Source: JANQGG01 sp964642175 (lineage in GTDB: Bacteria > Bacteroidota > Chlorobiia > Chlorobiales > Chloroherpetonaceae). Taken from it: a DNA stretch of 64,000 nt. How positions within the stretch are numbered: the stretch's first letter is position 1; each line of letters opens with the position of its first letter. Where the stretch lies: NCBI GenBank assembly GCA_964642175.1, contig CAZXOK010000007.1, positions 1-64,000 of the forward strand, read 5' to 3'. The notes below the pieces were generated by a model. It saw only the letters and a list, made by a program, of their open reading frames with translations, was not told where the DNA came from and searched no databases. Positions 1 through 9,559 of the stretch are shown here, piece after piece. Position numbers and translations under genes: made by a program.

Positions 1-14
1 ATTTATCAGAAACT

Positions 15-58
15 AATGTAGCTACTTAAGTTTCAGTTAGGTTCATTTGGTTACTTAG
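15..58 (+). promoter_or_regulatory. Weak candidate phased TTA array before the polysaccharide cluster
   Basis: TTAA at 26 and TTAG at 37 are 11 bp apart, preceded at 15 by a degenerate unit. A -7-like TACTTAG starts at 52, 15 bp after the last unit start, and the flippase start codon lies 35 bp beyond it. This is the geometry seen at the stronger arrays (9560, 14737, 16211, 17519, 22562), but with only two clear units, so it may be chance in AT-rich DNA. Confidence 0.35.
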
Positions 59-93
59 TGTTGAAAATTAGATAAAAAAACGACAAATTTTCA

Positions 94-1410
94 ATGCTGA
101 ACTACCGCAAAATAGCCTGGACCCTTGTTAATAATAGCCTGGAGATACTTATAGGACTTGGCACCATTGTTTTGGTTACCCGTGTCTATACCCCGGAAGC
201 GGTTGGTGCATGGACTGTTTTTACCGCACTGTTCTTCTTTGTGACAAAAATCAGGGAAGGTATCGTTCAGACCGCACTTGTTAAATTCTCCGCCGGCATA
301 GAAGGCCCAAGATACTGGAGCATCTTAAAAGCCAGTTTTTATATCAATCTCGCCATAGAAGTTCTGATGTCTTTAACCATTGGCCTGGTGGGCTATCTGA
401 ACCTGTTTGCCGACTTAAGTGCCTTATTTATGCTTTACCCGGTCTATGCTATCGGGTGGTCGGTGTATCGGTGGAGCTTGTTCGTTTTTCAAAGCCGTCT
501 GGAAGTGGAACAGATATTCAGGATGAACCTGATCATCGTTCTGATGTTAACGGCAGGATTCGGACTTCTGATCATGAATCACTGGCCGCTGTGGGCCATG
601 GTTCTGGTACTGGGCTCCGGATCGTTTAATGCGGCTTTGTTCGGATTAATCACATTGGACCCCGGATCGTTGATCAAAGCAAGGTCCGGATACAATGAAA
701 TTAAAGAGTTACTGGACTTTGGGAAGTTTGGCTTGTTCCGCGAAATCTCAGGCACACTTTCCACACGCATTAATGTATTCCTCTCTGCCGGTTTGTTAAG
801 CCTTGCCGACGCCGGTTTGGTTGGTATCGCCCAGCGCTTTACCCAGCTTGTCCTGATCCCGAATGCAGCCATTCAAACGTTAATTTTTCCAAAAGCCTGT
901 GAACTGACCAATCAGAACAAAACCGGGTATTTAAAAGAGCTCTACGAAAGCTCGGTAGCCATGCTGCTGGCTATGTTTCTGCCATTGGTTGTCCTGATCA
1001 GTTTGTTTGCACGGAATATTATTGAGCTGTTCAACGGCTCGGAGTACCTGGGTGCCGCACCGCTTTTAATCGTTATGGTCTTTACCGTAGCACTTTACTC
1101 TCCGTTTGGTAATGCTTTTGGCAGCGTGATCAATGCGCTGGCAAAACCAAAATTAAACGTGATTGTGGTTTCGGTTAATTCAGCCATCAATATCACGCTA
1201 TCGGTACTTCTTATTTCAACTGTAGGCCTCTATGGTGCAGTTTTGGCACCATTTCTTACAGAAACCATCGGATTTTTCTGGATCAGCATCATTCTTAAAA
1301 AAGAACTGGGTATTCGTTTTCAAAACTGTTTTGCCCTGATCCCAAAAAGTTATCAAAACCTCTATGGCACAGTTCGCCAAAAAATGAGTTCGAAAGGAGC
1401 CACGATATGA
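94..1410 (+). CDS. Polysaccharide flippase (Wzx/MATE-like)
   Basis: A 438-residue, very hydrophobic protein with about 12 predicted membrane segments along its whole length and a short basic C-terminus. It resembles the oligosaccharide flippase/lipopolysaccharide biosynthesis family (400-500 residues usual), which moves lipid-linked glycan units across the inner membrane. The first helix follows a short basic start (MLNYRK). It is the first gene of a chain of glycan genes and its stop overlaps the next start as ATGA, implying coupled translation. The neighbouring glycosyltransferases support a role in exopolysaccharide or O-antigen export. The family is called from hydropathy and context; the sugar substrate cannot be read from sequence. 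Confidence 0.85.
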   Translation: MLNYRKIAWTLVNNSLEILIGLGTIVLVTRVYTPEAVGAWTVFTALFFFVTKIREGIVQTALVKFSAGIEGPRYWSILKASFYINLAIEVLMSLTIGLVGYLNLFADLSALFMLYPVYAIGWSVYRWSLFVFQSRLEVEQIFRMNLIIVLMLTAGFGLLIMNHWPLWAMVLVLGSGSFNAALFGLITLDPGSLIKARSGYNEIKELLDFGKFGLFREISGTLSTRINVFLSAGLLSLADAGLVGIAQRFTQLVLIPNAAIQTLIFPKACELTNQNKTGYLKELYESSVAMLLAMFLPLVVLISLFARNIIELFNGSEYLGAAPLLIVMVFTVALYSPFGNAFGSVINALAKPKLNVIVVSVNSAINITLSVLLISTVGLYGAVLAPFLTETIGFFWISIILKKELGIRFQNCFALIPKSYQNLYGTVRQKMSSKGATI

Positions 1411-2318
1411 CTTTTCCAAAAATCTCTCTGATTATACCGACTTATAATCGGAAAATGCTGCTTGCTGAGCTGTTGGATACGGTTTACCGGCAGGACCTCC
1501 CTGAAGAGGACTACGAAGTGATTGTTGTAAGTGACGGCTCTAAAGACGGGACTGATGAGTACATGGCAAGCATGCAATCCAAACATGCTAACCTGCGGTA
1601 TCTGACCCAGAAAAACCAGGGACCTGCTGCAGCCCGTAACAACGGGGTGGCTCAGGCAAAAGCTCAATACATTGCCTTCACAGATGATGATTGTTACGTA
1701 AATCCGGATTGGCTGAAAAATATCATTGACATATTCGAGACCACATCGGCTGTTGGGATCCAGGGACGCACAACCACATATCGGGAAAAACGAACACCGC
1801 TGACCCATCAGATTGAAAATCAAACCGGGCATCCGGCATTGCCGACCTGTAACGCTGCATTTCGTAAATCTGCTTTTGAGCAAGTAGGTGGATTCGACTG
1901 CTCGTTCCCGTTTGCCCATAACGAAGATGCCGACCTGGCCTGGCGCATCAAGCAAATCGGTACCATCGTGTTCCGGCCCGATGTTGTGGTTATCCATCCG
2001 CCACGCCGCGACACATTCAAGAAATTAGCCGGCCGCATGAAAATGCTCCAAAGTGAGTTTTTGCTTTACTACAAAAACCCGGCCTTGTATAAAAAGTATC
2101 GCTCCGGCTCACCCTGGAAAACCATCTACTGGGATGTGTTTTTTATCCATCAGTTACGTCATTTGAAATCTGATTTTAAATACCTGGCCAAGCCTAAATA
2201 TTTGTTTATAGGCCTGGCGCTTCATCTGACCTGGTGGTTTAACCTGGTTCGTTTGTTCCCAACCTATCTGAGTGCAAACCGGTTTTATGAGCATAAATAT
2301 CATGGAGGTGCCTTATGA
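1407..2318 (+). CDS. Glycosyltransferase family 2
   Basis: 303 residues with a GT-A fold. The N-terminal IPTYNR nucleotide-binding strand is at residues 10-15, the metal-binding DDD (in FTDDDC) at 93-95, and the acceptor/catalytic motif NEDADLAWR in the middle third. The hydrophobic C-terminal stretch (about 260-290) may attach it to the inner membrane. It should transfer one sugar from a nucleotide donor to a lipid-linked glycan. The start overlaps the flippase stop (ATGA) and is preceded by a good AAAGGAG Shine-Dalgarno sequence about 8 bp upstream; its own stop overlaps the next start in the same way. Donor and linkage are unknown. Confidence 0.9.
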   Translation: MTFPKISLIIPTYNRKMLLAELLDTVYRQDLPEEDYEVIVVSDGSKDGTDEYMASMQSKHANLRYLTQKNQGPAAARNNGVAQAKAQYIAFTDDDCYVNPDWLKNIIDIFETTSAVGIQGRTTTYREKRTPLTHQIENQTGHPALPTCNAAFRKSAFEQVGGFDCSFPFAHNEDADLAWRIKQIGTIVFRPDVVVIHPPRRDTFKKLAGRMKMLQSEFLLYYKNPALYKKYRSGSPWKTIYWDVFFIHQLRHLKSDFKYLAKPKYLFIGLALHLTWWFNLVRLFPTYLSANRFYEHKYHGGAL

Positions 2319-3574
2319 CATTCCGACATGAACTACCGGTTGTAATGCAGGCCCTGCCACGATGGGATGGCAAATATGCCTCAACATCGCTTAATATTGC
2401 AAAAGAACTCTCAAAGTCTCGATGGGTCTTTTTTGTGGATCATCCTTTCACCAAAAAAGATGTGATGTTTAACGGCCATCAACCAGATGTTGCATTTCGC
2501 AAACCCATCTGGAAATCTCAGGCCAATAACGCTTATGCACCTTTTGAGGACTATCCCCGCCTGGTGGTGATCTCACCAAAGCCTGTTCCCATGTTTAATT
2601 TTCTGCCACCTACTTTTTTGTACCAATGGGCCGAATCATATGCCAACTGGAGTGTCTGGCAATCAATTAACAGCGTTCTGGCTCAGTACAAGGTAGAAAA
2701 ATTCATCTACATCAACTCGTTCGACCCGGTATTCAGCCAGGTCTTTACTCACCTCGATATCGCCTTAAAGGTCTATCATTGTGTGGATAATATTGCCGGT
2801 GAGCGGTACATCGCACGCCATGGTGTGAGACGTGAAAAAGAATTTGCCGCTCAGGCCGATATGGTTATAAGCACTTCTTCGGCACTGGCCCAAAAACTCT
2901 CCGAGTTCAATCCGGAATCGGTATGTGTGCCTAATGCAGCTGATTTCAGCCTGTTCTCCAAGACGGCCACAAAAGAACCGATGGATATGGCAGGTATTAC
3001 CGGGCTAAAAGTGCTTTACATGGGTAACATCGGTTTAAGAATAGATTACAATTTGCTGGAAAACCTGGCACTTAAACATCCTGAGCTGCAACTGGTATTA
3101 GTTGGGCCGAAGGACGAGCGGGAGTTTAAAGGGCAGGCCCTGGAATCGCTTTCCAATGTTCATTTCCTGGGCGCCAAACCATACCAAGAGCTTATAGAGT
3201 ATGTCCATGCCTGCGACGTGTGCATGATCCCGTTTGAGCCCAACGATCTGACCCGGTATATCTATCCCTTAAAGATCAATGAATACCTGGCTACCGGCAA
3301 ACCTGTGGTAAGCTCACGCTTTGCCGATCTGAGCGATTTTGAGTCGGTGATCTACACCTATACCAATTCCGAGGACTGTTATGCAGCCATTACCCGGGCC
3401 ATAGATGAGAATTCTGATCAGAAACAAAAAGCCCGCAGAGAAGTGGCAAGCAAGAATACCTGGGAAAACCGAGGTTTGCAATTTGATCGGCTCATCAATG
3501 GGGCTGTTCATAAAAAATCTACACAAATCAAACACGATACCCATTTCCATTCGCTGAGAGGAGCTCACGTATGA
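2315..3574 (+). CDS. Glycosyltransferase, GT-B fold (family 1/4-like)
   Basis: 419 residues with a two-lobed GT-B layout. The N-terminal half ends in a conserved stretch YHCVDNIAGERYIARHG followed by 'VISTSSALAQKL' and 'VPNAADFSLFS', typical of TuaH-like glycosyltransferases. The C-terminal half carries VLYMGNIG, LVGPKD and the donor-binding motif PLKINEYLATGKPVVSS. It probably adds a sugar to the growing repeat unit on the cytoplasmic face of the inner membrane. It is preceded by GGAGG and coupled to both neighbours by ATGA overlaps. Its substrate is not predictable. Confidence 0.85.
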   Translation: MTFRHELPVVMQALPRWDGKYASTSLNIAKELSKSRWVFFVDHPFTKKDVMFNGHQPDVAFRKPIWKSQANNAYAPFEDYPRLVVISPKPVPMFNFLPPTFLYQWAESYANWSVWQSINSVLAQYKVEKFIYINSFDPVFSQVFTHLDIALKVYHCVDNIAGERYIARHGVRREKEFAAQADMVISTSSALAQKLSEFNPESVCVPNAADFSLFSKTATKEPMDMAGITGLKVLYMGNIGLRIDYNLLENLALKHPELQLVLVGPKDEREFKGQALESLSNVHFLGAKPYQELIEYVHACDVCMIPFEPNDLTRYIYPLKINEYLATGKPVVSSRFADLSDFESVIYTYTNSEDCYAAITRAIDENSDQKQKARREVASKNTWENRGLQFDRLINGAVHKKSTQIKHDTHFHSLRGAHV

Positions 3575-4188
3575 GTACGCTAAAAGCCTATATCACGCAA
3601 TCGCCATCATTAAAAGCATGGGTTCACTGGCTCTTGATCCCAAAAGGAGAAGCCAGGCCGCGTTGGATTACCAGGTGGTTTGTAAATCCGTTTTTCCATC
3701 GCAAACAGCAGGGCGCCTCTATTGCCCGCAGTGCTCGTGTGGATCTGTTTCCCTTTAATAAGTTTGCAATGGGTAGCGGCAGCCGGGTAGAAGACTTTGC
3801 AACACTTAACAACGGTGTTGGTGATTTAAGTATCGGAAAAAATACACGCATAGGGATTTCCAACGTGCTGATCGCACCGGTATCGGTGGGCAGCAATTGC
3901 ATCCTGGCACAAAATATCGTGATCTCCGGACTCAACCACGGGTACGAAAATCCGGATATCCCCATTAAAGATCAACCGGTGGATACCAAACCCGTGGTGA
4001 TAGAAGACGACTGCTGGATCGGCGCCAATGTAAGCATCGCTGCCGGAGTAACCATCGGAAAGCATTCGGTAGTGGGTGCCGGAAGTGTGGTTACCAAATC
4101 CATACCGCCTTACCATGTGGCTGTTGGTAATCCTGCACGTCTGATCAAAGCCTATGATTTTTCTAAACAAAAATGGATACGACTATGA
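3571..4188 (+). CDS. Left-handed beta-helix acyltransferase (maltose O-acetyltransferase-like)
   Basis: 205 residues with hexapeptide repeats running through the second half (SIGKNTRIGISNVLI, CWIGANVSIAAGVTIG, SVVGAGSVVTKSIPP) and the family ending VAVGNPARLIK. The loop NHGYENPDIPI contains the His expected to act as the catalytic base in xenobiotic/galactoside acetyltransferases. It most likely O- or N-acetylates a sugar of the polysaccharide repeat using acetyl-CoA. An AGAGGAG ribosome site precedes the start. It overlaps the previous gene by four bases (ATGA) and the next one likewise if the start at 4185 is used. Confidence 0.85.
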   Translation: MSTLKAYITQSPSLKAWVHWLLIPKGEARPRWITRWFVNPFFHRKQQGASIARSARVDLFPFNKFAMGSGSRVEDFATLNNGVGDLSIGKNTRIGISNVLIAPVSVGSNCILAQNIVISGLNHGYENPDIPIKDQPVDTKPVVIEDDCWIGANVSIAAGVTIGKHSVVGAGSVVTKSIPPYHVAVGNPARLIKAYDFSKQKWIRL

Positions 4189-5144
4189 AAGTTAGCATCA
4201 TAATTGTCAATTACCGTGTTCGCAAGCTTCTTGAAGCTTGCCTGGAAAGCATAAAAGCCAAAGTAAAAGCAGAGTATGAAGTTATCGTAACAGATAACGC
4301 CAGTGGTGATAACTCGGTTGAGATGGTTCGCGAGAAATTTCCCTGGGTCAATCTTATTGCCAATCCAACCAACGACGGGTTTGCAGCCGGCAATAATATT
4401 GCCCTTCCTGAAGCCACAGGTGAATATGTGTTTTACCTCAATCCCGACGCCGAAGTGATTGATGATGCCGTTGATACCCTGATTGCTTACCTGGATAACA
4501 ACCCGGATGTGGGTCTGGTTGCCCCAAGGCTGATCAATACCGACGGTTCATTGCAAAAGTCGGTCCATAAATATTATTCCTTCTGGGATACGCTCATCGA
4601 TAACCGTCTTTTCCCATATGTCTTTAAACATGCCAAATGGTTCCGGAAAATGAACTATGCGTTTTGGGCACATGATGAAGAACGGGATGTGGATTGGGCC
4701 AAGGGCGCTGCTTTGATGGTCAGAAAATCCATCCTGGATGAACTGGGCGCATTTGATGAGCAATTCTGGATCTATGGCGAAGAGATCGACCTGTGCTATC
4801 GCATAAAAAAAGCCGGTTGGAAAATACGTTTCTTCCCGGGCGCAGTGATCCGTCATCACGAAAAACAGAGCTCTCGCCAGCACAGCACCATCATGTTCAT
4901 CCAAAACTACAAGAGCCTGTACCTGTTCATCAAGAAACATTATTCAAAATTAGACTATGAACTCTATCGCCTGCGTGCCGTGAGCTTTATCCTAGTCTGG
5001 ATCCTGGTCTATGGTGTTAAATCGGGATTACACATCACAGGTGCCCACGAAGAGTTTATCAAGTATAAAGAGCTGTTAAAATGGCACATGAACCTGGAAG
5101 CCAATTTACATAAGCCCTTATTGATCAATCAACAATCTAAATAA
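4185..5144 (+). CDS. Glycosyltransferase family 2, rhamnosyltransferase-like
   Basis: 319 residues from the ATG at 4185. An in-frame ATG at 4173 gives four more residues, but 4185 makes the same ATGA coupling as the three preceding junctions, so I prefer it. It has the GT-A N-terminus (VSIIIVNYRVRK), the metal site in YLNPDAEV, and GEEIDLCYRIKKAGW near residue 190-205, the pattern of WcaA/RfbF-type rhamnosyltransferases. The C-terminal 60 residues contain one hydrophobic helix. It acts in the same glycan assembly pathway. Rhamnose as donor is a family-level guess. Confidence 0.85.
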   Translation: MKVSIIIVNYRVRKLLEACLESIKAKVKAEYEVIVTDNASGDNSVEMVREKFPWVNLIANPTNDGFAAGNNIALPEATGEYVFYLNPDAEVIDDAVDTLIAYLDNNPDVGLVAPRLINTDGSLQKSVHKYYSFWDTLIDNRLFPYVFKHAKWFRKMNYAFWAHDEERDVDWAKGAALMVRKSILDELGAFDEQFWIYGEEIDLCYRIKKAGWKIRFFPGAVIRHHEKQSSRQHSTIMFIQNYKSLYLFIKKHYSKLDYELYRLRAVSFILVWILVYGVKSGLHITGAHEEFIKYKELLKWHMNLEANLHKPLLINQQSK

Positions 5145-5151
5145 ACAAGTC

Positions 5152-6336
5152 ATGACCGGATTGGAATGGACATTTTGGGGAGCCCTATTTGTGGTCTTTT
5201 ATGCCTACCTGGGCTACGGCATCGTGTTATTTGCCATGGTAAAACTGAAATCTGTTTTTGGTAAATCTCAAACGGATATGATCCTGGAGGAAAAATTTGA
5301 GCCTGAAGTCGCTTTAATTATTCCGGCCTATAACGAGAAATATGATGTGGGAGAAAAAGTTCGCAACAGCCTTGAACTGGACTACCCGAAAGACAAGCTC
5401 CGGATCATCTTTGTAACCGATGGCTCGGATGATGGCACACCTGATGTTCTGAAGCATTACAACGGGATTGAAGTGATGCATAAACCGGAACGGGAAGGAA
5501 AAATAGCGGCCATTAACCGCGTAATGCCAGAGATTAAAGAGCCATTTACCATTTACACCGATGCCAACGCTATGCTCTCACCACAAACGGTTCGGACCAT
5601 TATCCGCCATTACCAGAATCCGTATGTCGGTGCTGTTGCCGGCGAAAAACGCATCCGCATCCAAGAAGCTGCCCAAGCCAGCGCTGCCGGCGAAGGGTTG
5701 TACTGGAAATATGAGTCTATGCTTAAAACATTGGACTCCGAGCTCAATTCAGTTGTAGGAGCTGCTGGCGAGCTGTTCTCCATTCGCACCAGCCTGTTCC
5801 AGCCCGTAGAGCGTGATACTATCCTGGATGACTTTATGATATCGCTTCGTATTTCCCAGCAAGGCTACAAAGTGGTTTATGAACAGGAAGCTTATGCCCA
5901 GGAATATCCTTCACAAAATGTGAGTGAAGAACTCAAACGAAAAGTTCGTATCTGCGCCGGTGGCATCCAATCCATTGTTCGCCTGAAAGGCTTATTAAAT
6001 CCTTTAAAATATGGCTTGCTCACTTTTCAATATGTCTCGCACCGGGTCCTGCGCTGGAGCCTTGCCCCGATCAGCCTGCTTTTAATGGCAATTGTGAGCC
6101 TTCCATTAATGATCCAATTTGGCGGTATTTATACCGTGATGTTTGTCTTGCAATGCGCGTTTTACCTGATGGCTGTTCCGGGTTGGATCCTGGAGCACAA
6201 GCACATGCGCGTTAAGCTCTTTTTTGTACCGTACTACTTTTTCATCATGAACCTGGCTGTTTTCCTTGGCTTTTTCCGCTACATGAAAGGCCAGCAGTCT
6301 GTGTTATGGGTAAGGGCTGAACGGGCAAAATCGTAA
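5152..6336 (+). CDS. Membrane glycosyltransferase family 2 (processive-synthase-like)
   Basis: 394 residues: one N-terminal membrane helix (about 5-28), a cytoplasmic GT-A domain (IIPAYNEKYDV near 58, TDGSDDGT, the DxD in YTDANAML, the ED-type motif ILDDFMISLRISQQGY), then KRKVRICAGGIQS where processive enzymes carry QxxRW, and three C-terminal helices (about 300-385). This resembles the IcaA/BcsA-like branch that polymerises or extends glycans at the inner membrane. The missing canonical QxxRW means processivity is uncertain. It follows the preceding gene after 7 bp, in the same operon. Confidence 0.82.
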   Translation: MTGLEWTFWGALFVVFYAYLGYGIVLFAMVKLKSVFGKSQTDMILEEKFEPEVALIIPAYNEKYDVGEKVRNSLELDYPKDKLRIIFVTDGSDDGTPDVLKHYNGIEVMHKPEREGKIAAINRVMPEIKEPFTIYTDANAMLSPQTVRTIIRHYQNPYVGAVAGEKRIRIQEAAQASAAGEGLYWKYESMLKTLDSELNSVVGAAGELFSIRTSLFQPVERDTILDDFMISLRISQQGYKVVYEQEAYAQEYPSQNVSEELKRKVRICAGGIQSIVRLKGLLNPLKYGLLTFQYVSHRVLRWSLAPISLLLMAIVSLPLMIQFGGIYTVMFVLQCAFYLMAVPGWILEHKHMRVKLFFVPYYFFIMNLAVFLGFFRYMKGQQSVLWVRAERAKS

Positions 6337-6381
6337 CGACTTGAATGATCTTTTTTCTCAACACTATTAAAGGAGTTCATT

Positions 6382-7077
6382 ATGACTATTAAATGCCTCA
6401 TTATTGACGATGACGAAATGACCCGAAAGTATTTGAAACAATACATCGGCGAATTTGAAGACCTAACCCTCGTGGCCTGTTGTGAAAATGCCAAAGTAGG
6501 CCGCAAAGTGCTGGAGAATGCCGATATCGACCTGGTTTTTCTCGATATCCAGTTACCTGAAATGACCGGATTTGAACTGATTGACGGATTAAGATTCACT
6601 CCGAAAATCGTTCTCATCAGTGCCAGCAACCAATACGGCATCCAGGCATTTGAGTATGAAGTTTCCGATTACCTTCATAAACCCATCTCACTGGAACGCT
6701 TCGAACGGGCCATTGAAAAGGTAAAGGGCGAACTGAACTCAAACGGTAAATCAGAGCCGGCTCACAGCTTCCTGTATGTCAAGAAAGGTTCTTCTTATGT
6801 AAAAGTGGATCTGAAAGATATTCTTTGGATTGAAGCTTATGCCGATTATGTGATCATCAAAACGGCCAGCCAATCCTATATCATTCACTCAACCATGAAG
6901 GGCATGGAAAAACGACTGCCACGAAACGAGTTCAAGCGCGTCCATCGCTCATACATCGTTCGCTGGGATAAAATTGATGCCATAGAAGATATGATGATCG
7001 TTGTTGGCCGTAAGCTGATCCCGATCGGTGGCACTTACAGAAAGGAGTTCAAGCAGTATTTAAAGTTCGTTAGCTGA
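6382..7077 (+). CDS. LytTR-family response regulator (intact receiver)
   Basis: 231 residues. Receiver domain (1-120) with the acidic pocket D9/D10, phosphoacceptor D55 in FLDIQLPEM, S80 and K100 in LHKP, so it should be phosphorylatable. The LytTR DNA-binding domain (about 130-230) includes LWIEAYADYVIIKT and FKRVHRSYIVRWDKIDAI. Such regulators bind short direct repeats and often control surface or polysaccharide genes. AAAGGAG precedes the start. It sits 45 bp after the glycan cluster and has no adjacent kinase. Its DNA-binding half is nearly identical to that of the protein at 26392, so both probably read the same sites. The phased TTA arrays in this window are candidate targets (inference). 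Confidence 0.92.
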   Translation: MTIKCLIIDDDEMTRKYLKQYIGEFEDLTLVACCENAKVGRKVLENADIDLVFLDIQLPEMTGFELIDGLRFTPKIVLISASNQYGIQAFEYEVSDYLHKPISLERFERAIEKVKGELNSNGKSEPAHSFLYVKKGSSYVKVDLKDILWIEAYADYVIIKTASQSYIIHSTMKGMEKRLPRNEFKRVHRSYIVRWDKIDAIEDMMIVVGRKLIPIGGTYRKEFKQYLKFVS

Positions 7078-7382
7078 TTCGCCAATAGCAAAATTTTAAC
7101 CTGTTGGGTGTTAAAAAGCGGATTGGTTTTAAGGCCGTTACAGGCCAAAAAAGAGTTGATTTTAACAGGTTTATTACCCAATCACAACAAAGCACTTTTA
7201 CAGGGAAATCCTGAAGTTTAAGGATAGCACCAGATTTAGTTCCAGTGTTAAGAGTGCTCATCGTACCATATAGGGTCTTGATCGTCTTAACATCAACATT
7301 AATCGAAGATCACCAACATTCACCCGAGATAAGCATTTAATTGAACAAGAGTTGAAAAAAAGCAAATAAAATACAAACGAAA
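7078..7382. other. Intergenic region between LytTR regulator and LruC lipoprotein
   Basis: 305 bp, AT-rich. An 8-bp inverted repeat (AACCTGTT at 7098-7105, AACAGGTT at 7164-7171) encloses a small GGCC-GTTACA-GGCC hairpin at 7133-7146. There is no clear T-run terminator, and I could not find the 11-bp phased TTA array present before the neighbouring surface-protein genes. No convincing small gene was seen. Confidence 0.5.
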
Positions 7383-9455
7383 ATGAAACAGAAAATGACC
7401 CATAACAATACTTACTCTAAGAAGTTCATCATAGCCATTATGGCATTGAGCTTCCTTTTTTCAGCATGCCAGGAAGAGCCTTCCGGCGGATCGGTTAAAA
7501 GTTCTAAACCTGCCGAAAGCATGGAAGAATTAGAAATACCGGATAATTTTAATTTTGAAACCACTTCCGAAGTCCAAATCAACCTCACTTTACAGGCCAC
7601 AGACGGCTCACCACTCAACCAGGTTAAAGTCGGTGTCTATGACGATAAAAAAGAAAATGGTGGCAACCTGGTAGCTTCGGGTATAACCGATGCTTCCGGT
7701 CAGCTTTCAATGGCTGTTAGCCTGCCATCCTACATGGATTCTGTATCTATTCGCCCTAATTATATTGGATTGATCTCCGAAGCCTATGTGCCGCTAAAAG
7801 GTGGCGTGGTTGATCTCACCATCGGCGGCCCTAACGAAAGTGTTCTTGAAACCACTTCTATGGCTACCCAGGCAAATATGTCGACAAAAGTGATCAGCTA
7901 CTGGGATGAATGGTTCCATAAATTAGGAGATTGGGACAAAAAAGGAGTTCCGAATTACCTTGAAAAGAAACGCGACCACATCAAGAAAGATTTTCTTTAC
8001 GATTTAAATGCCTCTTTACCGGAAGCTAAACCCGTTCCGACATACAATCCGGATTATCTTGAAGGTAACAAGGACATGAATACCCGCTTACAGGAAAAAG
8101 CCGAAGTATGGCTCACTTTCGTCCATGAAGGAGCCGGTTGGTTGAATTCTCTGGGTTACTACAAATATGACCTTAACAATCCACCGGAAACTGTTGATGA
8201 CATTGATTCATTATTTATGGTTTTCCCGAATGCCTCTTACAATAACGACGGTGGTGGCCTGAAAAGCGGCGATAAAGTAAGTCTTGGTGTATTTGAAGCC
8301 GGTACCGGTATCGGATGGTTCCTGGTTCCTGACGGATGGAATCCCTGGTTCATATCTGTGATCAAAAGCAACAGCATTAAGTGGTCGGATAAGCGTTTCA
8401 ACACTTTTACCGATGAAGCCAATGCACAGCATATGGTGGCTTTAAAAGATGAAAAGCGCGAGCTGATCCTGCTTGGCTTTGAAGATACTTCTCGTCCGGC
8501 AGGCGATAACGATTTCAACGACTGTGTCTTTTATGTTTCAGCCAATCCATTTACCGCTGTAATTACAGACGAGATCCGTACCATTAAAACCACTACAGAT
8601 TCAGATAAAGATGGCGTGGATGATAACTCCGATGAATATCCTGATGATCCTGAACGCGCTTACAACAGATATTCACCGGCTAAAGATGTATTTGGCACAG
8701 TAGCTTACGAAGATCTCTGGCCATCCAAGGGAGATTATGACTTTAACGATCTGGTTGTTGATTATAATCATCAGTTGGTTATGAATGCTCAGAATAAAGT
8801 GGTTGAAATGAAGAGCACCTTTAAAACACGCGCAATAGGCGGTGCATATAAAAACGGGTTTGGTTTCCAGTTAAATGTTACCCCGGATAAGATCCAATCC
8901 GTTGAAGGTACAGAGCTGACCGACGGCTACATTAAAACCAATGCCAATGGTACAGAAGCAGGTCAGAAAAAAGCCGTGATCATGGTCTATGATAATGCGT
9001 TTGCCCACATGAGCCCGGTTTCAGGTTATACCGTAAATGCCGAAAAGGGGAGTCGGTTTGTTGAGCCATTTGTGTCCAATATTACAGTCACCTTTGTTTC
9101 ACCACAAAGCGAAAGCAGTTTGGGCAGCTCTCCTTACAATCCATTTGTTATGTCCAACAAACGACGCGGCGTTGAGATTCATTTACCAAACTTTGAACCA
9201 ACTGATTTGTGCGATCAAACCTTATTCAGCACAGAGGACGATGCCACCAACCACATGATGGAACACTACTTCAAAACTAAGCGTAACCACCCGTGGGCGA
9301 TCCATTTACCTGAAAAGTTTGATTACCCATCAGAGCAGTCCGACATTGTAAATGCTTACTACTACTTTGAGTTCTGGGCCGAAAGTGGCGGTATGGCTTA
9401 CCCGGATTGGTATAAAAACAGCGGCATTTATCGCAATAACGACTATATTTATTAA
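7383..9455 (+). CDS. LruC-domain lipoprotein 1
   Basis: 690 residues. Lipoprotein signal: basic start, hydrophobic core (15-26), lipobox FSAC with Cys29; a start at Met5 is also possible. Residues about 60-150 form a beta-sandwich like carboxypeptidase-regulatory domains (GVYDDKKENGGNLVASGITD). Then comes a DUF4114-like domain (GWFLVPDGWNPW; ELILLGFEDTSRPAGDNDFN), a thrombospondin-3-like calcium motif DSDKDGVDDNSDEYPDDPE near 400, and the LruC/DUF4842 domain (YEDLWPSKGDYDFNDLVVDY). It is probably a calcium-binding outer-membrane surface or matrix protein. It is followed by a strong terminator and has a tandem paralogue at 9667. The function of LruC proteins is poorly known. Confidence 0.88.
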   Translation: MKQKMTHNNTYSKKFIIAIMALSFLFSACQEEPSGGSVKSSKPAESMEELEIPDNFNFETTSEVQINLTLQATDGSPLNQVKVGVYDDKKENGGNLVASGITDASGQLSMAVSLPSYMDSVSIRPNYIGLISEAYVPLKGGVVDLTIGGPNESVLETTSMATQANMSTKVISYWDEWFHKLGDWDKKGVPNYLEKKRDHIKKDFLYDLNASLPEAKPVPTYNPDYLEGNKDMNTRLQEKAEVWLTFVHEGAGWLNSLGYYKYDLNNPPETVDDIDSLFMVFPNASYNNDGGGLKSGDKVSLGVFEAGTGIGWFLVPDGWNPWFISVIKSNSIKWSDKRFNTFTDEANAQHMVALKDEKRELILLGFEDTSRPAGDNDFNDCVFYVSANPFTAVITDEIRTIKTTTDSDKDGVDDNSDEYPDDPERAYNRYSPAKDVFGTVAYEDLWPSKGDYDFNDLVVDYNHQLVMNAQNKVVEMKSTFKTRAIGGAYKNGFGFQLNVTPDKIQSVEGTELTDGYIKTNANGTEAGQKKAVIMVYDNAFAHMSPVSGYTVNAEKGSRFVEPFVSNITVTFVSPQSESSLGSSPYNPFVMSNKRRGVEIHLPNFEPTDLCDQTLFSTEDDATNHMMEHYFKTKRNHPWAIHLPEKFDYPSEQSDIVNAYYYFEFWAESGGMAYPDWYKNSGIYRNNDYIY

Positions 9456-9468
9456 CGCTTCTAAACAT

Positions 9469-9495
9469 GGCAGCCTTCGGGCTGCCTTTTTTTTT
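9469..9495 (+). terminator. Rho-independent terminator (UUCG tetraloop)
   Basis: Perfect 7-bp stem GGCAGCC/GGCTGCC closing a TTCG loop, followed by nine T residues, 14 bp after the stop of the LruC gene. Confidence 0.92.
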
Positions 9496-9559
9496 GCCCC
9501 TGCTTAACCCTCTCCGGTGATTTTCTCACCCGTGTATAATCATACCGACGTGTGGCATT

